The notes beneath the pieces are model-generated. The model did no database searches. It was not told where the DNA came from and saw nothing but the letters and a program-made list of their open reading frames with translations. Both the position numbers and the translations under genes were made by a program. 64,000 nt of DNA from the NCBI GenBank assembly GCA_023078555.1, contig CM041198.1:3147354-3211353 (forward strand), in the 5' to 3' direction. The DNA is from Ulva prolifera. Its lineage: Eukaryota; Chlorophyta; Ulvophyceae; Ulvales; Ulvaceae. Positions 33,659-45,307 of the stretch are shown here, one piece after another (position 1 is the first letter of the stretch; every line of letters begins with the position of its first letter).

Positions 33659-35894
33659 GCCACTGCAGCCGCAGACTTATCCAGGCAGTTGTTCTCGGCC
33701 CTCCTCCGTTGCAGCTGCAAAGAATGGAGCTTGCAGCAGATGTGTGGTGTTCTTCAGTATCGGCCGGAGTCTGCGGGTTGTCAGGTCGCCCCGGTGCCGG
33801 GGCGGACTCAATCTTGTGACATTTGAAGAGAGAGCAAGGGTGCAAGACGCATCCAGGTCCGGCATATGTATCAGTTCCAAAGCATTAGTGGAACTTGAGT
33901 TGTGGGTCAGCGCAGCAGATAGACGATTGGAGTGGCCGAACGCTGCATTTGCCATAGGCATCATGATGCATGAGCACACGCAGCCGGCACTTGAACAACT
34001 TGCTTCTTCAAGAGCCTGACTACTGGTCATGCAGCCACACAGGACGTGGCATGGGCTGAGACGAAGCTCTACTGTCCAGCCATCGGCACATGCAGCCACT
34101 CAATGCTTGAACACGAAACAACAATAGAAAATGAAGCGACGACCAATGATTAATCTGTGAGGCATGCTGCCATTGATGATTGCTGCTGCATGCGTTGCAG
34201 AAACATGAGGCCATGCAGTGAATGTAGAGCAGCTGCGATAGGGGTTCCCCCACGTGTGCGTGACTGCAAGAGACGTGCCAGCTTCCCCCAGCGCCTCTCA
34301 GCTACAGATACAAGCACACGCATGTTAAACCAACGTTGGGGTGGCTGGAGCTGTGCTGCGTGGTCACGACAAGCCGCGTGCACCAGGCGAGCTGGATTAG
34401 AGGCAAACGGATGCGTCAGGAGCACCAGATGTGTCATCCTGTGCAGCTGTTGCGGTGATTGGGTGGATGCCATTGCATGGTCCTCCGTCACAGCATTCGC
34501 ACGCTCGCGATTCTGGGCCAGCTCATACGGGATGTGTGTTGCTGCAAGCAACAATGCTTGCAGATGACCACAGAAGATGTGGGTACAGTACTGGGCACCC
34601 CTCTCCATGCATGCTAGCTGTAGCTGTGCCTCGAGTGGAAAACATGCAGGTCACACGTGTGCATAGACTCGACTGCATGTGCAAAGACGGACACGGCGAT
34701 AGCCATGTGGGCTTGCTTCCATCGTGGAGTTTACAGAAGGTATAAGGGAGTGACAGTTCACAACGATGCAAGTGGGGCTCGGTCAAAGCTGCCTGTGGCA
34801 CCAAGGCGCACACATGGCGGAGGATTGGGGGAGCGCACGTTCTGTAGAAGAAAGGATCGAGACGATTGCTTGCATCCTTGGGATGTTTATATCCCGACTT
34901 GGGCACGTCGTATGGTACCGCAAGACGTTGGTTGTTGTGCACGATAAACTTCTTTGCAGAGATCGTGGGCCCTACACTGTGAGATGTTGTGAGGAACTGT
35001 TTGGGCGTAGCTCAGGCTGAACATGTCCTGATTGCATACCTTTTACCCTTGTGGATGTCTCATAGTCCACAGGTATGGAGACTGGAGGTGGGCCGGGTCT
35101 GTGCATCCATCCTGTTGGGCTTGCTCTGTCCAACTTGTACTTGCCGGCAGCGGCCTCTTTCATCTCCAGTACACCCATAGCTGTATCACAATTGTCAAGA
35201 GTAACGTGCGTTTTCGTACGGCCACAGCGAAGCGTCACTCGCTACGTGTCCATGACCATTTATGACGACACCACTACAGAACCACGGCCCACGGCATAAG
35301 GGAATGCACGACGAGATATGAGAAAGCTTGAGACCCGATTGAGTGCCACATTGAAACTTCTAGTGCAGCGTGATGCAGGCTTGCGTGGTATTCGGCTGTT
35401 GTTGGCAGGCGGTAGAGCCTGAAGCAACGTGCCGAAGCACCTGCAGACACTTCACATCCTGTGTCCACCACGGTGACTACTGCAGAAGCAAATGGAAGTA
35501 GCCGTGAATACATTCAGTAAACTCCGATCCGAACAGATTTGTTAATCTTATGTGCTGGAGATGTCGCGCTTTGTGTATGTGGTCTTGACTGTAAACACAC
35601 CATGCTCGCCCGGCTATGTGTTTAGCTAGTTAGAACCAGAAAGGCGAGCGCGGACGCCATGATATCATGCAATACAAGCTTTTACGGCCAAGGCATCGTT
35701 ATGTAAGTGTGTTGAGGTATGCAATCCACGCCCGGGCAAGGTATGCCATCCTCGCCTTTGCTGCCACAAGCAACAAACACGCCCACACGTGCGCGCGGGA
35801 CGATTGTTTACGCCGTTCAACATTTATCTCAGCAGCGGAATCGCGCAGCTGGCCAACATCGGGCGTGGATGCGCCAAGCCCTAGTCGCCCGCAG
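33659..35894. other. 2.2 kb with an unassigned minus-strand coding signal
   Basis: The best open frame is 34150-34608 on the minus strand. It includes LQALLLAATHIPYELAQNRE, HLVLLTHPFASNPARLVHAA and WFNMRVLVSVAERRWGKLA, which read like a helical protein. A possible downstream part lies at 33677-34099 on the same strand. Phases could not be joined, and no family is recognised. The remainder up to the YLPM1-like start shows nothing clear. Confidence 0.3.
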
Positions 35895-38800
35895 ATGCTC
35901 CTGCCGCACTCGACGCCAAGCAAGCCCGCTCGACATGCAGGTCCAGGCTACGCCGCTGCATACGCCACGGAGATGCAACAGCAGCAGCAGCCTGATGCCG
36001 CACAGCCGTGGCAGCCTCCACTGCCACCCGACTACTCCTATTACCAGTCCACGCCATACAACCCAGCTGCCCAGCAGCACGCCCCTCCCACACCAGACCC
36101 AGCCCAGCATGCTCAAGCTTATCAGCAACAGTATCAGCCCGGGCAATACACAGCGCCACCCGGATATGGCCATCCACAGCCTTCCTACCCCCAGCAACCT
36201 GCGTACCCACAGCAGCCCTACCCCGCCTACCCGCCACAACCATCACCCCATGGCGGTTACACATACCCACCCGCAGCCCACCCCGGCTACCCCTACAATT
36301 ACAACTATTCATACCCCCAGCAACCCACATATCAACACCAGCCGCAGTACTACTCGCCCTACCCCGCCCAACCCACCCCCCAATACACACCCCCCCTCCC
36401 ACCCACACCAGCGCAACCGGGCGCCACCCCCCCACCGCCCCAGCAGCACGCCCCATCCCCCGCCTCCCCAGACCCTGCGGAGGTGCCGCCCCCCCCAGCC
36501 ACCCCGGACCCGCCCCCCACGGCCCCGCCGCTGCCCCTCCCAATCACCCACCTCCTCGACCCGCCGCACCGCGCACAGCGCCCGGCTGCGATCGCCCTCA
36601 TAATCCGCGGCATCCCCGGCTCCGGCAAGTCCTGGCTGTCGCGGCGCGTGCGCGAACTCGAGGTCGCCGCCGGTGGCCGCCCCCCCCGCATCCTCTCGAT
36701 CGACCCCTACTTCATGGTAGACGCGGACGACGATGGCGGCACGGCGGCGGCAGACCGCCGCGGGCAGCTGGCGGAGCGCTACGTGTTTGACGCCGCAAAG
36801 GAAGGTGCGCCGATAACCTCGCTGTGCTGTGCCGCACCTGTTTCTTCTGCCGTTTCTCCAGAAGATGGCTGTGGTGATACCGATGCTGATGGTCGTGACA
36901 AGACCCCGCCCCCCCCTCCCGCATACATGTCTTACACAGCTGGATTCTCGCTGAGGCCATGTATGTCATGTGTACATGTGTGGGTCATGCATGGTGCTGC
37001 CGTGCTGCACCAGCCCTGTCCACGAGGCACACCCCGGCAGCGCCTGCAGCGCCTGCCGCTCATCGCATGCATGTGGCGTGGCGCCCCGCGGCGCCCGCGT
37101 GCCGGCCCCGGCCCCTCAGCAGCTCCGTGTGCGATGCAGCAACATATGAAAACGCGCTGTTCAGCAAGCTGGCACAGACGCTGGCAGACCGGCAGGCGCC
37201 GTTTGTGATCGTGGACGCTGGGCTGCGGCGCGCCGCCGCCGTGCTGTCCTGCTACGCGGTCGCCCGGGTATGCTGCCACCACGCCCCCCCCCCCCCCCCC
37301 CCCCCCCCCCACCCCCCCTCGTGCCCTGTCCTGTGCCACCTATGCCGCAACGTGTGTCTCGTCGTCCGGTCGGTCTGTGTTGTTCTCAACAATGCCATAT
37401 CTGCTGCGGGTCAGCCCCTCAGCCACTCAGCCCCTCCGGGCCCCTGCGACCGTGTGCCTCACCGTGCGCCCTTGCGCCACCCCTCCGGATCCCTTGCGAA
37501 CAACTGTGGGGTTTCATCGCTGCGCTGCTCAACGGGGCCGCTCCTCAAGGTCATCAGCCACCGATTTCTTTCCAGTCAACAGTAAATCTGGCTACTGCCG
37601 GGTGTTGGTAAAGGCGGCGCCGCGCCCTGTGCGCTGTGCATACAGAACATGCCCTGTCCGAACAGGACGCAGCTGTTCCCCAGATCCGGGACGAGCACGA
37701 CTTGTACGTAGTACTGCGGGCCCAGCGCTGTCTCTGCACCCTGACGAGTCTCTCGTGCAGCCCCATGAGCTGAGCCTGCTGCGTGTGGCCGTCGCGATGC
37801 TGCTGCGTGTACGTCTGGAAATGCAGATGCATGGCCACCAACGCGGTGCAACGGCACGCTATCCTTAAAGCAAAGCACACAGCACGCCTGTGCTCCGGGC
37901 AGCTTGCGTCCGGCAGAAGTCGTGTCTAAAGGTTGTGTCCTTGGGAGTAGCCCCAGTCATGTGTGTGCTGTGATATCAGCCTCCTCCTCGTGCTTTACCG
38001 GAACGTGTGGGTGTGGTGCGGTGGCCACCAGTGGCCTTTGAGGGTGCGCGGCCCCTGCAAGGCAGGGCGCCAGTCAATGTTTATCCTTGACCTGATATGC
38101 TTGGGCCGCCACTCGTGTTCTCCGGTACCTGATGCCGATGCATCAGGGTGTATCTATGCCATGGCGATGCATTGCCCGGCCATGAGAGCCGTAGTGTGAT
38201 CGTGTGATCTGTACTAGCCCGGCGCGTTTGGGGCATCACTCGCGCATGCTTTGTGCTCTCTTTGCACGCTGTGTCGCACGCGCGATTGCGCAGCAGGCGA
38301 CTTGGGCACGTCGACGCCAGCGCCCGTCCCAGCGCGGCCGCGGCCGGGTCTGCTTGCTGTGGCCCAGGGCTCTTCGCTGTGGTCCCTTGCCGAGGCTGAC
38401 GTCGCAGATCCAAGGCCAGAGAAGCTGGGAAGTGCTCTGTGTCATTACGCCAGACGCCCCCACGGAAGTTCGCAGCATGTGCGGAGGCATAAGCTGTGCT
38501 GTGCCCGCTGTGCGGTGAAGCGCATGAAGGAGACGACTGCAGTGTGGTTCAGGCGGCGCTGTATGACGTCTTCGTGACGCAGCCGCCGGACCAGGACCCG
38601 GAGCGCTGCTTCCAGCGCAATGTGCATGACCGCACCCGCGAGGACGTCGCCGCCGCCGCCGCCACGCACGAGCCCCTCCCGCCGACACTCCGCACCGTCG
38701 ACTGCGCCGCCATCGCCGGCTCCGCGGCCGCGGCCGCATCGCCGCCGCTGCCCGGAGCTGCTGCCGCCGCCAACGGCGGCTCCGCCGCCGCCGCCGCGGC

Positions 38801-39753
38801 GCCGGACGCGAAGCGCAAGGTCGCTGACGGCGACGGCGGCGCAGTCGACGATGGAGGGGCGCCGAAACGCGCACGGGACGGGCCGTCCGCCGGCGGGGAC
38901 TCAGGGTCCGAGATGGACACCGGGGAGCCGCAGTGCGCAGCAGGTGCACGGGGTGGGGACAGGGGCGCGCCGCGGTCCCGGTGGGCGGACGACGACGACG
39001 ACGATGACGACGACGAGGAAGACGAGGAGGCACGCAGCGCGCCGCGCAGCTCGTCGCGGTGGGAGCGCGGGGCCCGCCAGGTGCGCTCTAAGCAACAGGA
39101 GCCGGAGGCGCAGGGCACTCCGGCCACGATCGGTGCGCCCCACCCGCCCGCGCCCCTGTGCTGGTGTGCCGCACCGATGTCACGCCTGCATGCCCTCCAG
39201 AAGGCCGAACTGCAGAACTGCGTGGTCTCCAGAATCCGAACGACCGCCCGCAGCTGGCGCTTCTGGTCGCGGACAGAAGCCTGCGCATACCATGGCTCGA
39301 TGCGCCTGCGTGCTGTGCCTGCTAAAGGTCATGCTGTTCACAACCGCTGCAGCGGTGGGTGTGCCCCCGTCGTCGCCGACACTTGCCCGCCGCCCGTGTA
39401 TTCGTTCGCACGGTCGCCAGGCGGGAGGTGGCGCGCCAGGGGAGGCGACTGGGTGGCTGAGCCAGGGTTATGGTGCAGACGACCGCCTCCGGGAGATCCT
39501 CACGCGCGGCAAACTCAAGGAGCGCAAGTCCGTGCGGTGGCCGGACCAGGTGCCGGACGAGGCCGCGAGCTTCCGCATCGGCCGCGTGCAGCAGCTGGAG
39601 ACGGTTCACGTGCTCGAGGGCCTCGGGCCGGCCGGGGCCGCGGCGCCGGTGGAGGCGCCGGCGGGGCGCAGCACGCTGTCGTTTGCGGACGCTGTGCGGG
39701 CGGAGCACCGCGTCGAGCGGCAGCTGCATGACCGAGGCTGGGACGTGCAGTAG
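35895..39753 (+). CDS. YLPM1: YLPM1/ZAP3-type protein with C-terminal P-loop domain
   Basis: Exons 35895-36804, 37140-37267, 38553-39080 and 39466-39753 join in phase to 617 residues. Residues 1 to about 230 are Pro/Gln/Tyr-rich low-complexity sequence. A P-loop follows at about residue 238 (RGIPGSGKSWLSRRVRELE), then RILSIDPYFMVDADDD, ATYENALFSKLAQTLADRQ, APFVIVDAGL and YDVFVTQPPDQDPERCFQRN. These match the nucleotide-binding part of YLPM1, including the NVHDRT segment that corresponds to NIHGR. A long Ala-rich and acidic insert comes next. The final exon carries KSVRWPDQVPDEAASFRIG, equivalent to the conserved R-V-x-W-A-D tail of YLPM1. Animal YLPM1 is a nuclear RNA- and PP1-associated protein; the same role here is inferred. 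The start at 35895 directly follows CCCGCAG, so a 5' leader exon is possible. Confidence 0.88.
37268..38552 (+). other. YLPM1-like intron 2 with a 27-base poly-C tract
   Basis: This 1285 bp intron starts GTATGCTGCCACCACG and then runs into 27 C (37284-37310), A and 7 more C. Nothing else is recognisable in it. Confidence 0.7.
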
Positions 39754-42700
39754 CGCCTTCACTAACCGCGCGGAGGTGGCCTTACAGCAGCCTCTCAACA
39801 GCGTTGCCCCCGTCCTCACAGGAGGTGTACCTGGCTGCCGAGGGGCCTGGAGGGCACGGGCTGTGGGCTCCGTGTTCCTCCCCACACGATTGTGGCTGTG
39901 GCAAGGTGTTCGGACAATGTGCGCCGTGCCGGCCTGCTGGACGTCTGGGTTTGGGTCTTGGGCAGCAGGTGTGTCTGTGTAATCTGGCCCACTGTCCCGA
40001 GAGCTCGAGGTTGTCAGCAACAACAAAGCGGCACCGGCGGGTCTGAGTGCTTTGTGTACCCGGCTGGTGACACGATCCATAAATCACTGTATTTTAGAAG
40101 AGAGAATGGGTCCATCTCGACCAACGCAGCACTGATGTTGTCTCTTCTCGGCACAACCACACTGCAGCAGGACCCGGAATCCGGGACCTCATGATGATGC
40201 CCAACATCACAGGCAATCGTCCTTTGTCCTTGCCCACACAGAACGACCAACCCTGACGATACATCATCGTATCACCCCGCTGCAACGACACGAACAACAG
40301 CATCACTGTATCCGGGTGTCTCTTTAGATTCATGCTGCAGTGGTCGCCCCGGCGGCCACCGGCTGGTGGATCGTTCGAATTCGTTAACGGGTCCGCGGAC
40401 TTCTGCAGCGAGAGCTGCATGCGTGCCCATATGGGCAAGGGCGACCGAGTCGGACCCCACATGTCTTGCAAGCGTGACTGTTGTGGTTACGGCAGCACAG
40501 CAGTGTCGATGTTGTGAAACTGCTTGCGGGGACGGATAACCCAACGCGCGAGGCTGCAGCACATGTGCACGATGCAGCGGTGCTGTCTGCGCTACCGCGT
40601 ACGGTACCCCTTACGTGCCTCAATTGCAAGAGACCCTGTGCCAATTCGTTAGTGTTCCAAGCCTAGGCCCCCCAGGAGAATCGCTTTTTAACATAGACAG
40701 CGTTGCCGGCCGCCGCCACCGATCACCAGGAGGATTACAAAGACTTGACAGCAGCTACTCGTGCGGTCGTCTGTGTCAAAGCTTTCGCAATCACTGTTTC
40801 CATCAAGCGCGCGACAGGCACATCTTCTGAACGCTTGACGAGCATATCGAAGCCTATCAAAAACAGCAGCCTTCCAGCTCGCGACACGGCGCTCATCTGT
40901 AGCAATCTGTTGCGTCGGGCTTGGCTTCTTGGTGCTGCCATCCGAACATGTCGGGCTCGGTGACCGCTCGACGCCGCGGCACTGAACTTGATACGCAACC
41001 ACAATGACCACCAAGCTGTCCAATTCACCCGCTTCCAAGCCCAGATAGCATCAGCTCGCCAATACCCATGTGCACGCAACAGCTCACTGCCTGGCGCTCG
41101 CTGACCGCATGCCAGCGAGAGGTGGCTGTTTTTGCCTCTGCTGATTCATTTGACCGTTGGCAATGGCGCGCAGCTGCAGCGGGTTGCTGCCCTGATTTGT
41201 ACGTGCATGGGTCTGTTCTTGCTATACGCTGAATCGCAGCGAGCCGCGATTCGCTTGCAATGCACAATACATCCGGATCTGAATGTTCGTTCTAGGCTAG
41301 GAACACTTTCGTGCACCTACTGGACCCCTCGTGCTGCGCTACGCGTACGCGCTCCGCACGCGTGCCATGAGCGCACGCTTGTCTGCGCAGCTGCGCTGTG
41401 AACATCTGTGATGCGTCACATGAGTGCGCGATGACCCTGCGGCCATACTACAGCATCCACCTGCACAGTCGTGGCACATATCACGTATATATCTCTGAGA
41501 TATTATACCATGATGCCCGAGCAGCCTGGAGTGCTGCGTCTGCTTCAGCCCCACGGCCGTTCAGCTTATGTAACGCCTCTGCAGCTGCGCTGGTCCGTCA
41601 GGCCGTGTCATCGTGTACGTGCTTGGGATCATTGGGCCGTCATGTACTGAGCCGGGTTCACCGCGTGTAGGACGCGATGTGCTGCATGTGGTTGCTCGAA
41701 GTGACTCTGCCAAGTTGCCCGTCACTTCCGCCTCTGCAGCTGCGAGCGGCCGCGCTGTGCATTCACGCAAATGTGGTGAAGGCAGGCCCCCGGGGCATGA
41801 AGAAACGATGGAACAGCCATGACGATGACCCACATGTTGTACAACCATGCTGCCCCGCGATTGTTGTTTATGAAACCACGATTGTTGTGTACGAAAGATA
41901 GCCCATGGATCCCAGCTGTGTGACAATTGCAAGGTGTCGTACATCCAGAGTCGACTCCGACGTCCCGGTGGGCGGGATCCAAGTTGACATCATCCAACTG
42001 CAGTTGGTGTCCTTGGAAGTGCAGCGGCTACATTTTATGCTAACCATCGAGATAAGAAATTGAGCTAGATCATATGCGCAACATTTTATATGCTTCGCCC
42101 ATTCCAACATTATTCTGTGATCATATTCAGGCTGTGCTCTCATGCTCATGGCCTACGGGTGCACACATCCATGCAATGGGCGGGCGCCCCAGAATTGCAG
42201 CACACACGGACGGCAGCACATACTAGACATGTGGCAGCTCGCTGCTCGCATGCTGCAGCCCCGGATTGCCCGGGCTTTTGACAACATGTCACACCTGTTC
42301 TTGCCTCTCCACTGTGATGCTGCTTCGTCTACTCGTGCGAGACACACAAATCCACCGACACCGACAATTACAGCACTCAGCAATATTGTCACACAGTCAA
42401 GCGAAGCACTACAGCGGCCGCGATCGCTACAGAATGAAGCAACGCGCTATGTCTGCTTTGTGCTATAAAAGCGGCTACAGCCCACCATCTCATGCTCAAC
42501 AAAGTGCTGTGATATTGGGGCCCCGTTTTGCATATCACTGTCCAGCCGCTCCAGCCACCGTCGCGGATCGAGCGTCGCCTTTCTCACGCGGTGTTTACAA
42601 GTTTACCCCTGCTCTGTGGTGGCTGGGGGTGCGCTGTGCACGTCTTTTGGAAGCTCTGCTCCCTGTTCTTTGTTTCTCGATGGTTAGCATAAAATCTGGC

Positions 42701-42836
42701 TGGCAGGTAGCTCCGAGCTGAGTCAGCAGCCCTAGGCACCGTGCAGGTAATCAGAAAAATCAAGCCATGCCACACCTGGTGCAGAACAACCGTACAGCAC
42801 CTGAAGCACGCATTGATCAATGTCAGGCATGTGGAT

Positions 42837-42885
<49 letters not shown>

Positions 42886-44261
42886 CACTGCTGCACTGGT
42901 GTCACAGAAAGTTGAGTGGGCTTGCACATAAAAAATCACAAGATCATCTCAGAGAGCATCCACACGCGTTACCCACATCCCCTGAGACTTTATTGTTGTG
43001 TTTAGTCGCCATAGTCCAGAAACATCGTGCAACACATGTTCCGTCTGGCTTGGGCCCATCAACTGATTGGTGTCTGAGCTCGTTCGAACCAAACGTTGAC
43101 CAAACGTTGAGTTGCTGGAGTCACTCACTGTTGATATATGCCTGTTCTTGTTCCACAGTGCCATCATTGAGTGATGTGTGGCTGCCAAGTACACATTGTG
43201 AGGTTGCTTGACACATTGTTTCATGGCATGTGCCAGTATGTGTGTGATGTTTGTGCTGATATTGGCACCTGCCTCACCACCTTTGTCCTAGTCACACGAT
43301 GACACCTTGAACACTTGTGCAGCCTGTTTTGGATGTTGTGTCAAATGTGTAGCATGTCTGTGTCATCCTACATGCAGGCGGACCTACAAGTAGGTGAGAG
43401 ACCCACAGTTGACAACGTCTGCAGTGATGCCTGTGTGGCCACAGAGACAACTTGGGCCAAATTTCAATGCGCACACACACTGAGATTTCTGGGTGCATCT
43501 GGCGAAGACCTGCCTGTCTAACTTGGGCAAACCAAGTGCACCGTCACTCAGGCTGTCTGCATTTCGAGATATGCAGGCTATGCCACACTGTTTCATAACG
43601 ACACTCGGAAGATGGCTGGTGTGGTGACCTGTATCAGAAGCCAAAGGCTCCTGCTTCATGCGCACTGCAGCTGGCATGCGGCACCGTAGCGGTGCCAGTT
43701 GTATTGCACTAGTACTGTCCTACTGCGCGACGCCTGCGGAGCTCCCTGCCTCTGCGACTTGTCACACATACTTCATACTTTCTGCAATTGTACGTGTCCC
43801 GAAGCCGTGCGTGCCGCAGAGGACACTGCCGTGCAAGCCATCACCCCACAATGTGAGGGCGCGAGCGTCCGTTGTTGTCTCTGGGACCCGCATCCGTGAC
43901 GCACCGAGGGGTCTGCAGAAGCGATATCATTCCGTGATCAGTGAGATATTTGTTTTGGGCCTGTCGACAGCTGTTGTTGATCAAATCACTGTCTTGACCG
44001 TCGCCGGCGCCATGCCAGTGACGATGGTGTTGTCCGAAACAAGAAGCAGAAGACGTGGCTCGCATTTGCGGCGACATCGCGTGTCATAGCATCACCAAAA
44101 GCCGCAGTAGGCATCCTGTTCCACACGTAGTGATCACATCATGGGTGCTCAGCGCTGTTGCACTTGACGCAGCTGCAGGTAACTCGGCTGATAGCCTCGC
44201 AAGCCGTCAGAGCCATCACCGAGGTCAGTGACACCATAAGTTCATCACATACAGCAGAACT
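39754..44261. other. 4.5 kb without a firm gene; ambiguous coding signals near 40.0-41.0 kb
   Basis: Between 40014 and 41040 both strands carry protein-like frames. Examples are SVVVPRRDNISAALVEMDPF on the minus strand and GSFEFVNGSADFCSESCMRA, PLTCLNCKRPCANSLVF (zinc-finger-like spacing) on the plus strand. Neither can be assembled into a phased gene. A minus-strand frame at 40688-41038 ends in a hydrophobic segment (CCQVFVILLVIGGGG). From 41.1 to 44.2 kb there are only isolated frames; a (CAG)15 microsatellite lies at 42838-42882. Confidence 0.35.
42838..42882. repeat. (CAG)15 microsatellite
   Basis: Fifteen uninterrupted CAG units lie in the spacer upstream of the SCP2 gene. Open frames through it encode only homopolymers and have no coding context. 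Confidence 0.95.
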
Positions 44262-44844
44262 ATGGGCACTGAATCAGCTATAGATGTGCTGAAAGGCAAC
44301 CTGAAGATATCCGGGGCCGACCTTGTTGAGAAAGTACAGGTGCGGTATGAACCGAAGTACGATCAGAAAACATCTCGTTGTAAGGGCAATGGCCAAGTTA
44401 TGGACTGCTGCAGGGCGTCTTTCGATTCTGTATCGGCCCGAAGACATGGACAGTTGATCTCGCACAGGGAGCTGGCGAGGTGTTCGACGGAGAGCCAGAC
44501 GGCGTCAAGCCCGACGCCACGCTCACAATGACAGATCAGACGTTCATGGCCCTAGTTGAGAAGAAGACAATGCCGCAGACGGTGTCGTCTCTGAAAATCC
44601 ATCGTTGCTCCTGTGCATCTGGCACCACCATCTGCCATGTACAGGGCTGATGTGGCATTGCCAGCTGCGGAACATCCCCGCACTTCCCATCAGACCTACC
44701 CCTCACTCGCTCCGTACCAACTTCAGCTGATTTTCTATGCAGGCATTCATTATGAGAAAGCTGAAGATATCAGGGAATGTCACAAAGGCTCTCAAAGTAG
44801 TACATGTCCTGGAAGCAGCCAGGGCACCCGCATCAAAGCTGTGA
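44262..44844 (+). CDS. stand-alone SCP2 sterol/lipid-transfer protein with PTS1 (SKL)
   Basis: Exons 44262-44339, 44414-44581 and 44743-44844, all in phase 0, give 115 residues, the size of a single SCP2 domain. The order is typical: SAIDVLKGNLKISGADLVEK, then GVFRFCIGPKTWTVDLAQGA, GEVFDGEPDGVKPDATLTMT, FMALVEKKTMPQT, AFIMRKLKISGN, and a C-terminal helix ending APASKL. The WTVDL and DATLTM strands and the MRKLKISGN turn are the SCP2 hallmarks. The last three residues are the canonical peroxisomal targeting signal SKL, so the protein should be imported into peroxisomes. There it would bind fatty acyl-CoA or sterol in the family manner. In animals this domain is often fused to a thiolase or a dehydrogenase; here it stands alone, as in plants. 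Confidence 0.95.
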
Positions 44845-45307
44845 GTAGCCTGTCTGCGATGCATACGCTGTAGGGGAGATTCACATGCAAACAATAGCGA
44901 TTGCGCAGATTTACACCGTGTAATGACTTCACTCATCACATCACCGTGTAATGACTGCACTCATCACCCACCTGTGGGCTCACTTGCCACAACTACTCTC
45001 TCTCTCTCTCTCCGCTGGTACTGTACAACGCGATACGACCGCGTGCGCGGTGCAAATACACAGGCCCAGGTGCCACGGGAAGACATGTACTGTTAAATGT
45101 CCTCGTATATGTACGTGTGCGTCTGTGCACCACAGACTGAAATTTTCGTAGAGCAGCACACGATGCATGGCATGCTTCGGGGTCGAGCACTCTCCGTGTC
45201 CAACCCTGGATGTATGCACGCCCACGCCACCGCCAGCACTGCCCCAGGCTTGCAGCAGTGCTGTGGCTGCGGCCAGCGCCCATTACACGTGCACGAGCAC
45301 CGCCCGT
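44845..45307. other. spacer between convergent SCP2 (+) and fibronectin-III (-) genes
   Basis: This interval holds the two 3' flanks. A duplicated ACACCGTGTAATGACT.CA-type motif occurs near 44912-44960, and a CT-repeat follows at about 44996-45012. Confidence 0.5.

Noticed and set aside
42741..43211. Open frame through the (CAG)15 tract as a poly-Ala or poly-Gln protein
   Set aside because: The frame exists only because the repeat is open in all frames; its flanks have no coding character or splice context.
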